A stretch of 64,000 bases of DNA, from the NCBI GenBank assembly GCA_963763485.1, contig CAVXOW010000008.1, positions 806,001 through 870,000 on the forward strand, read 5' to 3'. Of this stretch, positions 55,915 through 64,000 are shown piece by piece. Source of the DNA: CAWCKS01 sp963763485 (GTDB lineage: Bacteria; Pseudomonadota; Alphaproteobacteria; Rhizobiales; Xanthobacteraceae). The position numbers and the translations under genes are program-made. How positions within the stretch are numbered: the stretch's first letter is position 1; each line of letters begins with the position of its first letter. A model generated the notes under the pieces. The model did not search any database, had not been told where the DNA came from, and saw nothing but the letters and a program-made list of their open reading frames with translations.

Positions 55915-56893
55915 ATGCAAGACAATGATTTCGTCCGCTCATCGCTCCGCCTGATGCAACGATGGACGCCGGACGCCATCAAGGTCTCTGCCAACAAGTT
56001 GCGGCCGGCGTGGCTGCCAAGCGGTGAATTCTTCGAACTCCCCGACTCGACCGAAACGCCGGCGTCATCGGCCACGCTGGGACGCCTCGGCCCGCTCGAG
56101 GTTCGCCTCGCGCGCACCAAGAAGGACATCAAGCGGGCCCAGCGGCTGCGCTACAACGTGTTCTACAGGGACGGCGCCGCAATCGCCGACGCGCGGACCA
56201 TGCTGGCGCGCCGCGACAAGGATGCGTTCGACAAGATTTGCGACCATCTGCTCGTCATCGATCACGCTGCCAAACAACCGCTCGAAGGCGCGCGCCCGTT
56301 CAAGCGAAAGCCGCCCGTGGTCGGCACCTATCGGCTGCTCGGCCAGGACGCCGCCGACCGCCATGGCGGCTTCTATACCGAGAGCGAGTTCGACGTCGGC
56401 ACGCCTGATCGAGCGTCACAGGCACCTGCGCTTCCTCGAGCTCGGCCGGTCCTGCGTGTTGCCGCCCTACCGCAACAAGCGCACCGTCGAATTGCTCTGG
56501 CACGGCATCTGGACCTACGTCCGCCGCCACCGCTTCGACGTCATGATCGGCTGTGCCAGCCTCGAAGGCACCGATCCGGACCGGCTGGCGTTGCAGCTGT
56601 CATTCCTGCACCACTACGCAGGCGCGCCGATCGCCTGGCGCGCCTGCGCCCATTCCGGGCGCCGTGTCGACATGAATCGCATGCCGAAGGATGCCATCAA
56701 CCCGAAGGCCGCGCTGCACGAATTGCCGCCGTTGCTGAAGGGTTATCTCAGGCTGGGCGCCTTTGTCGGTGATGGCGCCGTGGTCGACCACCAGTTCGGG
56801 ACCACGGACGTGCTGGTCATCATGCCGGTGAGTTCGATCAACACCCGCTACATCCAGCATTTTGGCGCCGACGCCGAGCGCCACGCGGCGTGA
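55915..56893 (+). CDS. OlsB-like N-acyltransferase (ornithine lipid synthesis), frameshifted
   Basis: A GNAT-like hemolysin/OlsB family acyltransferase; OlsB transfers a 3-hydroxyacyl chain from acyl-ACP to ornithine. LGPLEVRLARTKKDIKRAQRLRYNVFYRD and VVGTYRLLGQDAADRHGGFYTESEFDV are characteristic. Near 56405 the frame breaks and continues in the next frame as LIERHRHLRFLELGRSCVLPPYRNKRTVELLWHGI, ending INTRYIQHFGADAERHAA. One extra base (a C in ACGCCTG) explains it. Length after repair is about 325 residues. It could also be an acyltransferase with another amine acceptor. Confidence 0.78.
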
Positions 56894-56900
56894 CTGGTCG

Positions 56901-57050
56901 GTAGGGTGGGTCAGGCGCCGTCCACGGCAAGCACCATCAGCACGACGGAAATCGGCGCCGTAACCCACCGGCTGACTTCATGGTGGGTTACGGCGCCAAC
57001 GCCGAGCGTGTTGAACCGCAGTGCCGTGGGGGTCGCCTAACCCACCCTAC
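56901..57050. repeat. Palindromic intergenic repeat, family D (copy 2)
   Basis: The terminal GTAGGGTGGG and CCCACCCTAC are exactly inverted, and the inner GTAACCCACC / GGTGGGTTAC nests inside. Compared with copy 1 it is about 30 bases longer in the left half. It lies between convergent genes. Confidence 0.85.
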
Positions 57051-57068
57051 AAGCTACGACGTCGCCAC

Positions 57069-58025
57069 TTAAAGCCGCCGCAGCGACACCGTCTCGATCT
57101 CGTGACCGGCGCCCTTCTTGAGGATCAGCGTCGCGCGCGGGCGCGTCGGCAGAATGTTTTCCTCGAGGTTGGCGAGGTTGGTGCGCTCCCAGATCGCGTT
57201 CGCGGTGGCGGTCGCTTCCTCGTCCGACAGCAGCGCATAACGGTGGAAGTAGGATCTCGGATCGTGGAACGCGGTGTCGCGCAGGGTCAGCCAGCGCTTC
57301 ACATACCAGTCGCGCAGCACTGCCTCGTCGGCGTCAATGTAAACGGAGAAGTCGAAAAAGTCGGAGACGACCGGCACCGCCTTGCCGTGGTGTGGCAACG
57401 GGCCGGTCTGCAGCACATTGACGCCCTCGACGATAAGAATGTCGGGCTGGTCGACCTCTTGCCATTGGTTCGGAACGATGTCCCAGCTCAAGTGCGAATA
57501 GACCGGCGCGCGCACACGGCCACGTCCGGACTTGATATCGCTCAGGAACGACAGCAACCGTGGCAGATCGTAGCTCGCCGGGAAACCCTTCTTCTGTATC
57601 AACCCCAGGCGTTCGAGCACCGCGTTCGGATAGAGGAAACCGTCGGTTGTCACCAGATCGACCTTGGGCCGCGGCGACCATCGTGCGAGCAGCGCCTGCA
57701 GCACGCGCGCGGTGGTCGACTTGCCGCCCGCAACCGAGCCAGCGATGCCGATGATGTAAGGCACCTTGCGGTCGCGGATGCCGAGAAACTGGCGCTGCGC
57801 ATAATAGAGCCGCTGCGCGGCATCGACATAGATCGACAGCAAACGCGACAGCGGCAGATAGATCTCCTCGACCTCCTTGAGGTCGAGGCGGTCGTGCAAC
57901 GATCGCAGCCGCGAAAACTCGCCGGGCTCCAGTGTCATCGGCGTGTCGTTGCGCAGCTCGGCCCACTGCTCGCGCGTGAAAATGCGGTAAGGATTATACC
58001 TCTGGTCGGGAGCGCGGATATCCAT
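57069..58025 (-). CDS. coaA: Pantothenate kinase, type I
   Basis: First step of coenzyme A synthesis. 318 residues: YNPYRIFTREQWAELR, the P-loop GIAGSVAGGKSTTAR, VDLVTTDGFLYPNAVLE, KKGFPASYDLPRLLSFL and the C-terminal ILPTRPRATLILKKGAGHEIE are hallmarks of bacterial CoaA. Last gene of the his-coaA series, 34 bases behind hisE. Confidence 0.97.
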   Translation of the reverse strand: MDIRAPDQRYNPYRIFTREQWAELRNDTPMTLEPGEFSRLRSLHDRLDLKEVEEIYLPLSRLLSIYVDAAQRLYYAQRQFLGIRDRKVPYIIGIAGSVAGGKSTTARVLQALLARWSPRPKVDLVTTDGFLYPNAVLERLGLIQKKGFPASYDLPRLLSFLSDIKSGRGRVRAPVYSHLSWDIVPNQWQEVDQPDILIVEGVNVLQTGPLPHHGKAVPVVSDFFDFSVYIDADEAVLRDWYVKRWLTLRDTAFHDPRSYFHRYALLSDEEATATANAIWERTNLANLEENILPTRPRATLILKKGAGHEIETVSLRRL

Positions 58026-58059
58026 GTCGCCGTCTCTTAAGGTTTCTGGTCGCAGGCTT

Positions 58060-58383
58060 CTAATCTTTCTTGCGCGACGCTTTTTCGTCCAGTCCGGACA
58101 TTGACGTTCGTTGCGCGAGCGCGGCCTCGACTTCCTCCAGCCTGACGCCGCGTGATTTCAACAGAACCAGCAGGTGGTAGATAAGATCGGCGCTCTCGGC
58201 GACGAGGTGCTCGCGATCGTTCTCGATCGCGGCGATCACGGTTTCCACCGCCTCCTCGCCAAGCTTCTTGGCGCAATGCTCGGCGCCCTTATCGAGCAGC
58301 TTTTTGGTATAGGACGCGTCGCCGCCCGAGGCGGCGCGGGCATCGATGGTGGCAGCCAGCTCATGAATCATCGAACGCGACAT
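58060..58383 (-). CDS. hisE: Phosphoribosyl-ATP pyrophosphatase
   Basis: Second step of histidine synthesis. 107 residues of all-alpha MazG-like fold: MIHELAATIDARAASGGDASYTKKLLDKGAEHCAKKLGEEAVETVIAA and DLIYHLLVLLKSRGV are signatures, with the EEAVE acidic metal site. The ATG at 58383 starts the conserved part; an upstream Met at 58434 would add 17 unrelated residues. Confidence 0.95.
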   Translation of the reverse strand: MSRSMIHELAATIDARAASGGDASYTKKLLDKGAEHCAKKLGEEAVETVIAAIENDREHLVAESADLIYHLLVLLKSRGVRLEEVEAALAQRTSMSGLDEKASRKKD

Positions 58384-58458
58384 CAACAAACTCGAAACGC
58401 GCGACCCGCCCAACGGGCAGCTCTCAGTGCTCACTTAGCACTTTTGTGACGCGGAGTC

Positions 58459-59235
58459 CTACGGATCGAGCCGAATAGGTAAACCGGCGCGCGCCATGTG
58501 CTCCTTGGCCTGCCTGATCGAGTACTCGCCGAAATGGAAGATCGACGCCGCCAGCACGCCGGTCGCTCCACCCTCGCGGACACCGGCCACAAGATGGTCG
58601 AGATTGCCGACCCCGCCAGAGGCGATCACGGGGACCTGAACGCTTTCGGAAATCGCGCGGGTCAGCGGTATATCGAAACCTTGGCGCGTCCCGTCGCGGT
58701 CCATCGAGGTCAAGAGGATTTCGCCGGCGCCGAGCGAGACCACCTCTTGCGCGTACTCGATGGCATTAATCCCGGTCGCGTTGCGACCGCCATGGGTGAA
58801 GATGTCCCAACGATCGGAGCCGCCCGGGCGCCTGACGCTCTTGGCGTCGATCGCGACCACGATGCACTGGTCGCCGAATTTTTCGGCAGCCTCCTTGACG
58901 AACTCGCGCCGGTTGACGGCCGCGGTGTTGATCGAGACCTTGTCGGCCCCCGAGGTCAGGAGTTTTCGGATGTCCTCGACGGTGCGTACGCCGCCGCCGA
59001 CGGTAAGCGGCATGAAGCAGGCTTCCGCCGTCCGCCTGACAACGTCGAACATGGTGTCGCGGTTTTCGTGGCTCGCGGTGATGTCGAGAAAGCAGAGCTC
59101 GTCGGCGCCCGCCGCGTCATAGGCCATCGCCGCTTCGACCGGGTCGCCGGCGTCGCGCAGGTTGACGAAGTTGACGCCCTTGACGACACGGCCGTCCTTG
59201 ACGTCGAGGCAGGGGATCACGCGCACCTTGAACAT
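58459..59235 (-). CDS. hisF: Imidazole glycerol phosphate synthase subunit HisF
   Basis: Cyclase subunit that uses ammonia from HisH to make imidazole glycerol phosphate and AICAR. The 258-residue TIM barrel starts MFKVRVIPCLDVKDGRVVKG with the catalytic Asp11; the second, Asp130-like, is in LLTSMDRDGTRQGFD. The ATG at 59235 is the conserved start. Confidence 0.97.
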   Translation of the reverse strand: MFKVRVIPCLDVKDGRVVKGVNFVNLRDAGDPVEAAMAYDAAGADELCFLDITASHENRDTMFDVVRRTAEACFMPLTVGGGVRTVEDIRKLLTSGADKVSINTAAVNRREFVKEAAEKFGDQCIVVAIDAKSVRRPGGSDRWDIFTHGGRNATGINAIEYAQEVVSLGAGEILLTSMDRDGTRQGFDIPLTRAISESVQVPVIASGGVGNLDHLVAGVREGGATGVLAASIFHFGEYSIRQAKEHMARAGLPIRLDP

Positions 59236-59245
59236 CGGCAAACCT

Positions 59246-59467
59246 TCAGTCGCGAACGGAATTGACCAGAACGAAGAGATAGGCACAGAGCGCGACCACG
59301 ATCGGCGCGCAGCCGATGCCGACAAACGTCGCCATGAACTCGAACTGGTCGCGAAACGCCCAAGCGGCGGTCCACGAGATAATGGCGATGACCGGCGCAA
59401 ACCACAGCATCGGCATCAACGCAGCCTTGATGGTGACGCGACGCGCGATGTGCGGATTTGCACTCAT
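59246..59467 (-). CDS. Small two-helix membrane protein within the his cluster
   Basis: A 73-residue protein with two hydrophobic segments (ALMPMLWFAPVIAIISWTAAW and FVGIGCAPIVVALCAYLFVLV). Its ATG overlaps the hisA stop codon as ATGA and its stop is ten bases before hisF, so it is translated as part of the operon. The family is not recognised; the tight fit suggests a real gene rather than a chance frame. Confidence 0.7.
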   Translation of the reverse strand: MSANPHIARRVTIKAALMPMLWFAPVIAIISWTAAWAFRDQFEFMATFVGIGCAPIVVALCAYLFVLVNSVRD

Positions 59468-60213
59468 GACCCGGGTTTTCTGCTGCGGGCCGCGCGGATC
59501 AGCGCGATCGCTTCGGTCGCATCCAGCCTTCCATCGTACAGCGCGCGTCCCGAAATCGCGCCTTCCAACTTCTTTGCCCGCGGCTCGAGCAGCGCCTTGA
59601 CGTCGGCGATCGACGCCAGCCCGCCCGAGGCGATCACCGGGACCGAGATGCTGTCCGCGAGCGCAACTGTCGCGTCGAGATTGAGTCCGCGCAACAGACC
59701 GTCGCGTGCGATGTCGGTGAAGATGATCGCGGCAATGCCGGCATCTTCGAAGCGCTTGGCGATATCGAGCGCTGTCAATTCCGAGCTCTCCGCCCAGCCC
59801 TGCACCGCAACCTTGCCGTCGCGTGCATCGAGGCCAACCGCGATGCGCCCCGGATATTTTTTCGCGGCTTCCTTCACCAGCTGCGGATCGCGCACTGCCG
59901 CAGTGCCGATGATCACGCGGCGGATGCCGCGCGACAGCCAGGCCTCGATGGTGGCGAGATCGCGGATCCCGCCGCCGAGCTGCACCGGCATTTTGACTGC
60001 CTTCAGCAAGGCTTCGACCGCCCCGGCATTCACCGGCTTGCCGGCGAATGCTCCATCGAGATCCACCACATGCAGATATTCAAAACCCTGCCGCTCAAAA
60101 CTCAGAGCCTGGGCGGCCGGATCGGTGTTGAACACCGTCGCCCGCGCCATGTCGCCCTGTTCGAGCCGGACGCACTGGCCGCCTTTCAGGTCGATCGCCG
60201 GAAAGAGAATCAC
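59464..60213 (-). CDS. hisA: Phosphoribosylformimino-5-aminoimidazole carboxamide ribotide isomerase
   Basis: TIM-barrel isomerase before HisF. About 249 residues: VILFPAIDLKGGQCVRLEQGDM carries the catalytic Asp in PAIDLKGG, and the second is in IIFTDIARDGLLRGLN. The start is GTG at 60213, overlapping the hisH stop codon; a GTG three codons upstream (60222) is the alternative. Confidence 0.96.
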   Translation of the reverse strand: MILFPAIDLKGGQCVRLEQGDMARATVFNTDPAAQALSFERQGFEYLHVVDLDGAFAGKPVNAGAVEALLKAVKMPVQLGGGIRDLATIEAWLSRGIRRVIIGTAAVRDPQLVKEAAKKYPGRIAVGLDARDGKVAVQGWAESSELTALDIAKRFEDAGIAAIIFTDIARDGLLRGLNLDATVALADSISVPVIASGGLASIADVKALLEPRAKKLEGAISGRALYDGRLDATEAIALIRAARSRKPGS

Positions 60214-60860
60214 GGCTTCCACTTCAGGAAATTATGAATCAGGGCCAGGCCTAAGCGCTGGCTCTTCTCCGGGTGGAACTGGGTGCCGAACATGGTGTCC
60301 TTGGCGACCACGGCGGTGACCGGCCCGCCATAGTCGGCGCGCGCAACTACGTCGGCGGCCTCGGCCGCATTCAGGTGGAACGAGTGCACGAAATAGGCGT
60401 GGCGGCCTTTTTCGCCGAGCGGCAGCTTCTCCAGCACCGGATGCTCGCGCTGCACGTCGAGCGTGTTCCAGCCCATGTGCGGCACTTTCAGGTGCTCGTC
60501 TTGCGGCGTGATCTTCTCGACCACGCCCTTGATCCAGCCGAGTCCGTCGACGGTCTCGTATTCCCGGCCGTGCTCGGCCATCAGCTGCATGCCGACGCAA
60601 ATGCCGAAGAACGGCCGCGCCTTGAACTTGATGGTCTCGTTCAGCGCCTGCACCATGCCGTCGACGCCGTCGAGCCCGCGCTTGCAATCGGCGAACGCGC
60701 CGACGCCGGGCAGCACAACTCGGTCCGAACGCCAGACCTGGTCGGGATCGCTGGTGACGAGGATTTTTTCCGGCGGCTCGAGCGTGCGCGCGGCGCGCTC
60801 GAACGCCTTCGCCGCCGAGTGCAGGTTGCCCGAGCCATAGTCGATGATGGCGACGGTCAT
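60210..60860 (-). CDS. hisH: Imidazole glycerol phosphate synthase subunit HisH (glutamine amidotransferase)
   Basis: Class I amidotransferase that delivers ammonia to HisF. 216 residues: MTVAIIDYGSGNLHSAAKAFER, VLPGVGAFADC, the nucleophile Cys in FFGICVGMQLMAEHG, and the His/Glu in GTQFHPEKSQRLG. The ATG at 60860 overlaps the preceding DUF2628 gene's stop codon. Confidence 0.97.
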   Translation of the reverse strand: MTVAIIDYGSGNLHSAAKAFERAARTLEPPEKILVTSDPDQVWRSDRVVLPGVGAFADCKRGLDGVDGMVQALNETIKFKARPFFGICVGMQLMAEHGREYETVDGLGWIKGVVEKITPQDEHLKVPHMGWNTLDVQREHPVLEKLPLGEKGRHAYFVHSFHLNAAEAADVVARADYGGPVTAVVAKDTMFGTQFHPEKSQRLGLALIHNFLKWKP

Positions 60861-61348
60861 CGCGGCACCCCCGGTTGCGGGAACAGGCCGATGACGTCGT
60901 TGCTTCCGCCAGACCGTGCCGACGGCACCGGCGGCGGCGCGCGGTCGGACGACGGAGCGGCCGTCACGCTTTCGCCGGTCCACTGCGCAAAGAAGCGGCG
61001 TTCGGCAGCTTCCGCATCATCGGCGACGACGACTCCCAATTCGCGCCACCAGCCGCGCGACAACGACCAGCGCCGCGCGCTCGCGGCCTCATAGCCGGCC
61101 AGCAACGCCACAATCAGCAGGACGAAGCCCCGCGCGTCGGCGCCAGTGCGCAGCACCGCCAGCAGCCCGACGACGCCGGCGACGATGACGATATAGGCAA
61201 CCAGCGCCAGCCACAGCCGATGCCAGACGAACCACAGCGGCCCGAACAGGAAGGCCCAGAAATGGAAGCCGTCGCGCACGAACACAAAACGATCGCTGTC
61301 CGCACGCCTGACGGCGTCAACGGGTGCGTGAACGGTGAAGACCGGCAT
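60857..61348 (-). CDS. DUF2628 domain membrane protein in the his cluster
   Basis: A 163-residue protein. The N-terminus MPVFTVHAPVDA... RFVFVRDGFHFWAFLFGPLWFVWHRLWLALVAY is the DUF2628 signature, with two to three transmembrane helices, a cytoplasmic charged stretch and a low-complexity tail. Located between hisB and hisH, overlapping hisH by four bases, as in several Rhizobiales. Function unknown; a role in histidine synthesis is not established. Confidence 0.85.
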   Translation of the reverse strand: MPVFTVHAPVDAVRRADSDRFVFVRDGFHFWAFLFGPLWFVWHRLWLALVAYIVIVAGVVGLLAVLRTGADARGFVLLIVALLAGYEAASARRWSLSRGWWRELGVVVADDAEAAERRFFAQWTGESVTAAPSSDRAPPPVPSARSGGSNDVIGLFPQPGVPR

Positions 61349-61477
61349 GGGACTTCCTCAAAACTCAAGAAGGCTAAAGCTATGCCCTCGCGGGCAATTG
61401 CCAAGTTCAGGCGCGGAGTTCAATGGTCAAAATCAGTGACCAGCTCTTCGACGACCAAGTCTTCAATGGCCAAGTCG

Positions 61478-62071
61478 TCAATGGCCAAGGCTGCCCTTGG
61501 TGGAGGGCACTTCGCCCTTGGCGCGCGGATCGATCGCGACCGCGATCCGCAAGGCCCGGGCGAGGCCCTTGAAGCAGGATTCCGCGATATGGTGGCCGTT
61601 ATCGCCATAAAGCGTCTCGACATGCAGCGTCATGCCGGCGTTCATCGCAAACGCCTGGAACCACTCCCGCACCAGGTCGGTATCGAACTCGCCAATCTTG
61701 TCGCGCGCGAACGTCACCTTGAACACCAGCACCGGCCGGCCCGAGATGTCGAGCGCAACGCGCGACAGCGTCTCATCCATCGGCATGTGCACGCTGGCAT
61801 AGCGGTTGATCCCGGCCATGTCGCCGAGCGCCTGCTTGACGGCTTGCCCGAGCGCGATGCCGACGTCTTCGGTGGTGTGATGCTGGTCGACGTGCAGGTC
61901 GCCGGCCGCCTTCACCGAAATATCGATGCGGGAATGGCGGGCCAGCAGATCGAGCATATGGTCGAAGAAGCCGATACCGGTCGCAGCGCTGCATACACCT
62001 GTCCCATCGAGGTTGACCTTGACCTCGATGGCGGTCTCCTTGGTCTTGCGCTTGATGGTCGCCTGGCGCAT
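61478..62071 (-). CDS. hisB: Imidazoleglycerol-phosphate dehydratase
   Basis: Manganese enzyme of histidine synthesis, monofunctional. 197 residues: the two metal-binding repeats are GFFDHMLDLLARHS with DLHVDQHHTTEDVGIALG, and WFQAFAMNAGMTLHVETLYGDNGHHIAESCFKGLARALR. First gene of the his cluster on this strand; divergent from hslV. Confidence 0.97.
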   Translation of the reverse strand: MRQATIKRKTKETAIEVKVNLDGTGVCSAATGIGFFDHMLDLLARHSRIDISVKAAGDLHVDQHHTTEDVGIALGQAVKQALGDMAGINRYASVHMPMDETLSRVALDISGRPVLVFKVTFARDKIGEFDTDLVREWFQAFAMNAGMTLHVETLYGDNGHHIAESCFKGLARALRIAVAIDPRAKGEVPSTKGSLGH

Positions 62072-62207
62072 TCGCTTAACCTTTCGGAGGGCTCGATCCT
62101 CCTTTTAACGGCAGGCTTTTAACAGCGCCTTGCACGGCCGCCAATGGCTGCTAGCCAATTGAAACGACGTGCCAAAGCCTTAAATCTGGCCATGGTTCGT
62201 TAACCTG

Positions 62208-62280
62208 GCGCATGATCCGGAAAAGCATGCCCTCGACTTGATCGGGGGTGGATACCGGTTTTCCGAAAAAGATCATGCGC
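62208..62280. repeat. Palindromic intergenic repeat, family B (copy 8)
   Basis: GCGCATGATCCGGAAAAGCATGCCCTCG at the left and ACCGGTTTTCCGAAAAAGATCATGCGC at the right. It lies in the divergent hisB-hslV region, 20 bases before the hslV start, so it is part of the hslV leader rather than a terminator. Confidence 0.85.
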
Positions 62281-62300
62281 TATCTAGAAGGACGCCGCCG

Positions 62301-62870
62301 ATGTATTCGCCCGATCCCTACGCCCAGCCCGGCCTGCCCGCTTGGCACGGCACGACGATCCTGACCGTCCGCAAGGGCGGCAAGGTCGTGATCGGCGGCG
62401 ACGGCCAGGTTTCGATCGGCCAGACCGTGGTCAAGTCGAACGCCCGAAAGGTGCGCAAGCTCGGCAAGGGTGACGTGATCGGCGGCTTCGCCGGCGCGAC
62501 CGCCGATGCCTTCACGCTGTTCGAGCGGCTGGAAAGCAAGCTCGAGCAGTATCCCGGACAATTGATGCGCGCCGCCGTCGAGCTTGCCAAGGACTGGCGC
62601 ACCGATCGCTATCTCAGGCGGCTCGAGGCGATGATGATCGTCGCCGACAAGGAGGTGTCGCTGGTCCTGACCGGAACCGGCGACGTGCTCGAGCCCGAAG
62701 CGGGCGTGATGGGCATCGGCTCCGGCGGCAACTATGCGCTCGCCGCCGCCCGCGCACTGGTCGAGACCGACAAGGACGCCGAGACCATCGTCCGCCGCGC
62801 GCTCGACATTGCCGCCGACATCTGCGTCTACACCAACCGCAACGTCACCATCGAAGCGCTGCCGGCGTAG
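62301..62870 (+). CDS. hslV: ATP-dependent protease subunit HslV
   Basis: Proteolytic subunit of the HslUV (ClpQY) protease. The N-terminal nucleophile Thr is Thr18 in HGTTILTVRKGGKVVIGGDGQVSIGQTVVKSNARKVRKL; 17 residues (MYSPDPYAQPGLPAWHG) must be removed before it is exposed. GFAGATADAFTLFERLE and GVMGIGSGGNYALAAARAL are further hallmarks. 189 residues. The partner hslU lies 1 kb downstream with a DUF2585 gene in between. Confidence 0.97.
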   Translation: MYSPDPYAQPGLPAWHGTTILTVRKGGKVVIGGDGQVSIGQTVVKSNARKVRKLGKGDVIGGFAGATADAFTLFERLESKLEQYPGQLMRAAVELAKDWRTDRYLRRLEAMMIVADKEVSLVLTGTGDVLEPEAGVMGIGSGGNYALAAARALVETDKDAETIVRRALDIAADICVYTNRNVTIEALPA

Positions 62871-62881
62871 CGGGTTCTTAT

Positions 62882-63049
62882 ATCCTCCCCCGCAACGCGG
62901 GGGAGGGGGACCATGCGAAGCATGGTGGTGGGGGCATTCCCGACCTCCGCATCAATGATCGAAAAACGACACCGATTCCGCGCGTCCCCTCCACCGCCCT
63001 GCGGGCGGTCCCCCTCCCCCGCTTCGCTAACGCTCCGCAGGGGAGGACG
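62882..63049. repeat. Palindromic repeat, family C (copy with diverged arms) behind hslV
   Basis: TCCTCCCCCGCAACGCGGGGGAGGG is a strong hairpin, followed by the CATGCGAAGCATG hairpin and GTGGTGGGGG. The right side has CGCCCTGCGGGCGG and CCCTCCCCCGCTTCGC ... GCAGGGGAGGA. It fills most of the 284-base gap between hslV and the DUF2585 gene; it likely acts as a terminator or processing site. Confidence 0.78.
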
Positions 63050-63154
63050 ATCGACGCATCCGCCTGGACACTGCGACATTTGCGTTCGACAACTCAAGTC
63101 CGGTTCGATTCGCTGGCCGTGTTAGCGTGCACTCTTCAGCATTCTGATGACCTG

Positions 63155-63757
63155 ATGAACACCTCACCTGCAGATAACTCCGGACAGTTGCTGGCTCCGC
63201 TCACGGCGCTGCTGCTCGCGGCGGCGCTCGTCGTCGCGCAAGCGATCGTGCTGCACCAGATGGGGCACAGCCTGATCTGTCCTTGCGGCAACGTAAAGCT
63301 GTGGTTCGGTGACATCCAGAGTCGCGAGAACTCGCAGCACATTACCGACTGGTACACCTTCTCCCACATCATTCACGGCTTCATCTTCTATGCGCTGACG
63401 AATGTCTTCGCGCCACGCATGTCGCTGTTCGAACGTTTGCTGATGGCGGTTGCCATCGAGGTCGGCTGGGAGATTCTCGAAAATTCGCCCGTTATCATCG
63501 AGCGGTACCGCAGCGAGACCGTGTCGGCCGATTACTTCGGTGACAGCATCATCAACTCGCTCTCCGATACGACCGCGATGATCATAGGCTTCGTGCTGGC
63601 CGCGAAGCTGCCCGTTACTGCGACCGTTGCAATCGCAATTCTGTTCGAGGTCCTTGTCGGTCTCCACATTCGCGACAATCTGACGCTGAATATTCTGATG
63701 TTGCTCTATCCAACCGAGGCGATCAGGCACTGGCAGGCAGGCCCGCCGATTATCTAG
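63155..63757 (+). CDS. DUF2585 family membrane protein between hslV and hslU
   Basis: A 200-residue membrane protein of DUF2585 (UPF0314). About four hydrophobic segments are visible; conserved features are MGHSLICPCGNVKLWFGDIQSRENSQHITDWYTFSHIIHGFIFY and VAIEVGWEILENSPVIIERYRSETVSADYFGDSIINSLSDT. The His, Cys and acidic residues near the membrane suggest a metal or substrate site, which is my inference. Function unknown. The ATG at 63155 starts the conserved N-terminus. The position within hslV-hslU recurs in Rhizobiales. Confidence 0.88.
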   Translation: MNTSPADNSGQLLAPLTALLLAAALVVAQAIVLHQMGHSLICPCGNVKLWFGDIQSRENSQHITDWYTFSHIIHGFIFYALTNVFAPRMSLFERLLMAVAIEVGWEILENSPVIIERYRSETVSADYFGDSIINSLSDTTAMIIGFVLAAKLPVTATVAIAILFEVLVGLHIRDNLTLNILMLLYPTEAIRHWQAGPPII

Positions 63758-63827
63758 GCGCCCTGATATCTAAGGCACTTCCGGGAATGCCTTGCAGAAC
63801 CTGCAATTTTGCTTATTTCAGAGGCCC

Positions 63828-64000
63828 ATGGCGAACTTTTCTCCCCGCGAAATTGTCAGCGAGCTCGACCGTTTCATCGTCGGCCAGGCCGACGCCAAGC
63901 GTGCGGTCGCGATCGCGCTGCGCAACCGCTGGCGGCGGCTGCAGCTCGATGGCTCGCTGCGCGAAGAGGTGCTGCCGAAGAACATCCTGATGATCGGGCC
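63828..64000 (+). CDS. hslU: ATP-dependent protease ATPase subunit HslU (3' end outside window)
   Basis: The AAA+ unfoldase partner of HslV. Only the first 57 codons are in the window: MANFSPREIVSELDRFIVGQ, then ADAKRAVAIALRNRWRRLQL and EEVLPKNILMIGP, just before the Walker A motif. GAGG lies seven bases before the ATG. Cut by the window end. Confidence 0.96.
   Translation, partial: MANFSPREIVSELDRFIVGQADAKRAVAIALRNRWRRLQLDGSLREEVLPKNILMIG

Overview
The window is a GC-rich chromosomal segment of an alphaproteobacterium, most likely of the Bradyrhizobium/Rhodopseudomonas/Afipia group (Nitrobacteraceae). The evidence is gene content and order: lptC-lptA-lptB-rpoN-hpf-ptsN; hrcA-grpE with dnaK-dnaJ-pmtA-pyrF-dapB-gpmA; rph-rdgB-hemW; rsmI-yraN-gshB; and hisB-hisH-hisA-hisF-hisE-coaA divergent from hslV-DUF2585-hslU. 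An RpoH-type promoter followed by a ROSE-like leader in front of hsp20 fits the same group. No rRNA, CRISPR array, prophage or plasmid function is visible. One tRNA gene, tRNA-Leu(CAG), is present.

Layout. 1-1.7 kb: end of a glycerol-3-phosphate (ugp) ABC transporter operon. 1.7-3.5 kb: a nucleotidyltransferase-fold gene, then hsp20 with a DUF1150 gene. 3.5-4.8 kb: a palindromic repeat abutting an IS110-family element. 4.8-11.3 kb: ptsN, hpf, rpoN, lptB, lptA, lptC and an RNase D-like gene, all on the minus strand (nitrogen/sigma-54 control and LPS export). 11.4-12.2 kb: tRNA-Leu and a decayed TRAP-binding-protein remnant. 12.2-18.1 kb: a complex I NDUFA9-like gene, uppP, an FzlA-like GST, queG, a thioesterase and a hydrolase. 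18.2-24.3 kb: infC, rpmI, rplT, pheS and pheT, with a DUF559 endonuclease-like gene wedged between pheS and pheT. 24.3-31.7 kb: assorted enzymes and membrane proteins, nth, an Ada/Ogt-type repair protein and gpmA. 31.9-42.9 kb: dapB, pyrF, pmtA, dnaJ, dnaK, grpE and hrcA (heat shock and phosphatidylcholine synthesis). 43-50 kb: rph, rdgB, hemW, an LpoA-like lipoprotein, rsmI, yraN and gshB. 50-57 kb: a PAS-like protein, comM, a hybrid histidine kinase and an OlsB-like acyltransferase. 57-63 kb: coaA and the his cluster. 62.3-64 kb: hslV, DUF2585 and the start of hslU.

Three themes stand out. First, at least five families of palindromic repeats are scattered through the window. One copy pair flanks the DUF559 gene between pheS and pheT and supplies its ribosome-binding site and its C-terminal tail. 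Another copy is translated as part of the LptA N-terminus. Second, nine apparent single-base frameshifts interrupt otherwise well-preserved genes: ugpC, a small secreted protein, an FMN reductase, dnaJ, the LpoA-like gene, comM, the hybrid kinase (twice) and the OlsB-like gene. Eight of the nine behave as +1 insertions, which looks more like an uncorrected sequencing artefact than biology. Third, there are several recognisable expression-control sites: RpoH-type promoters for hsp20 and dnaK, a ROSE-like thermometer, and an AUU start for infC.

All assignments rest on reading the sequence and recalled family knowledge. No database search was run.
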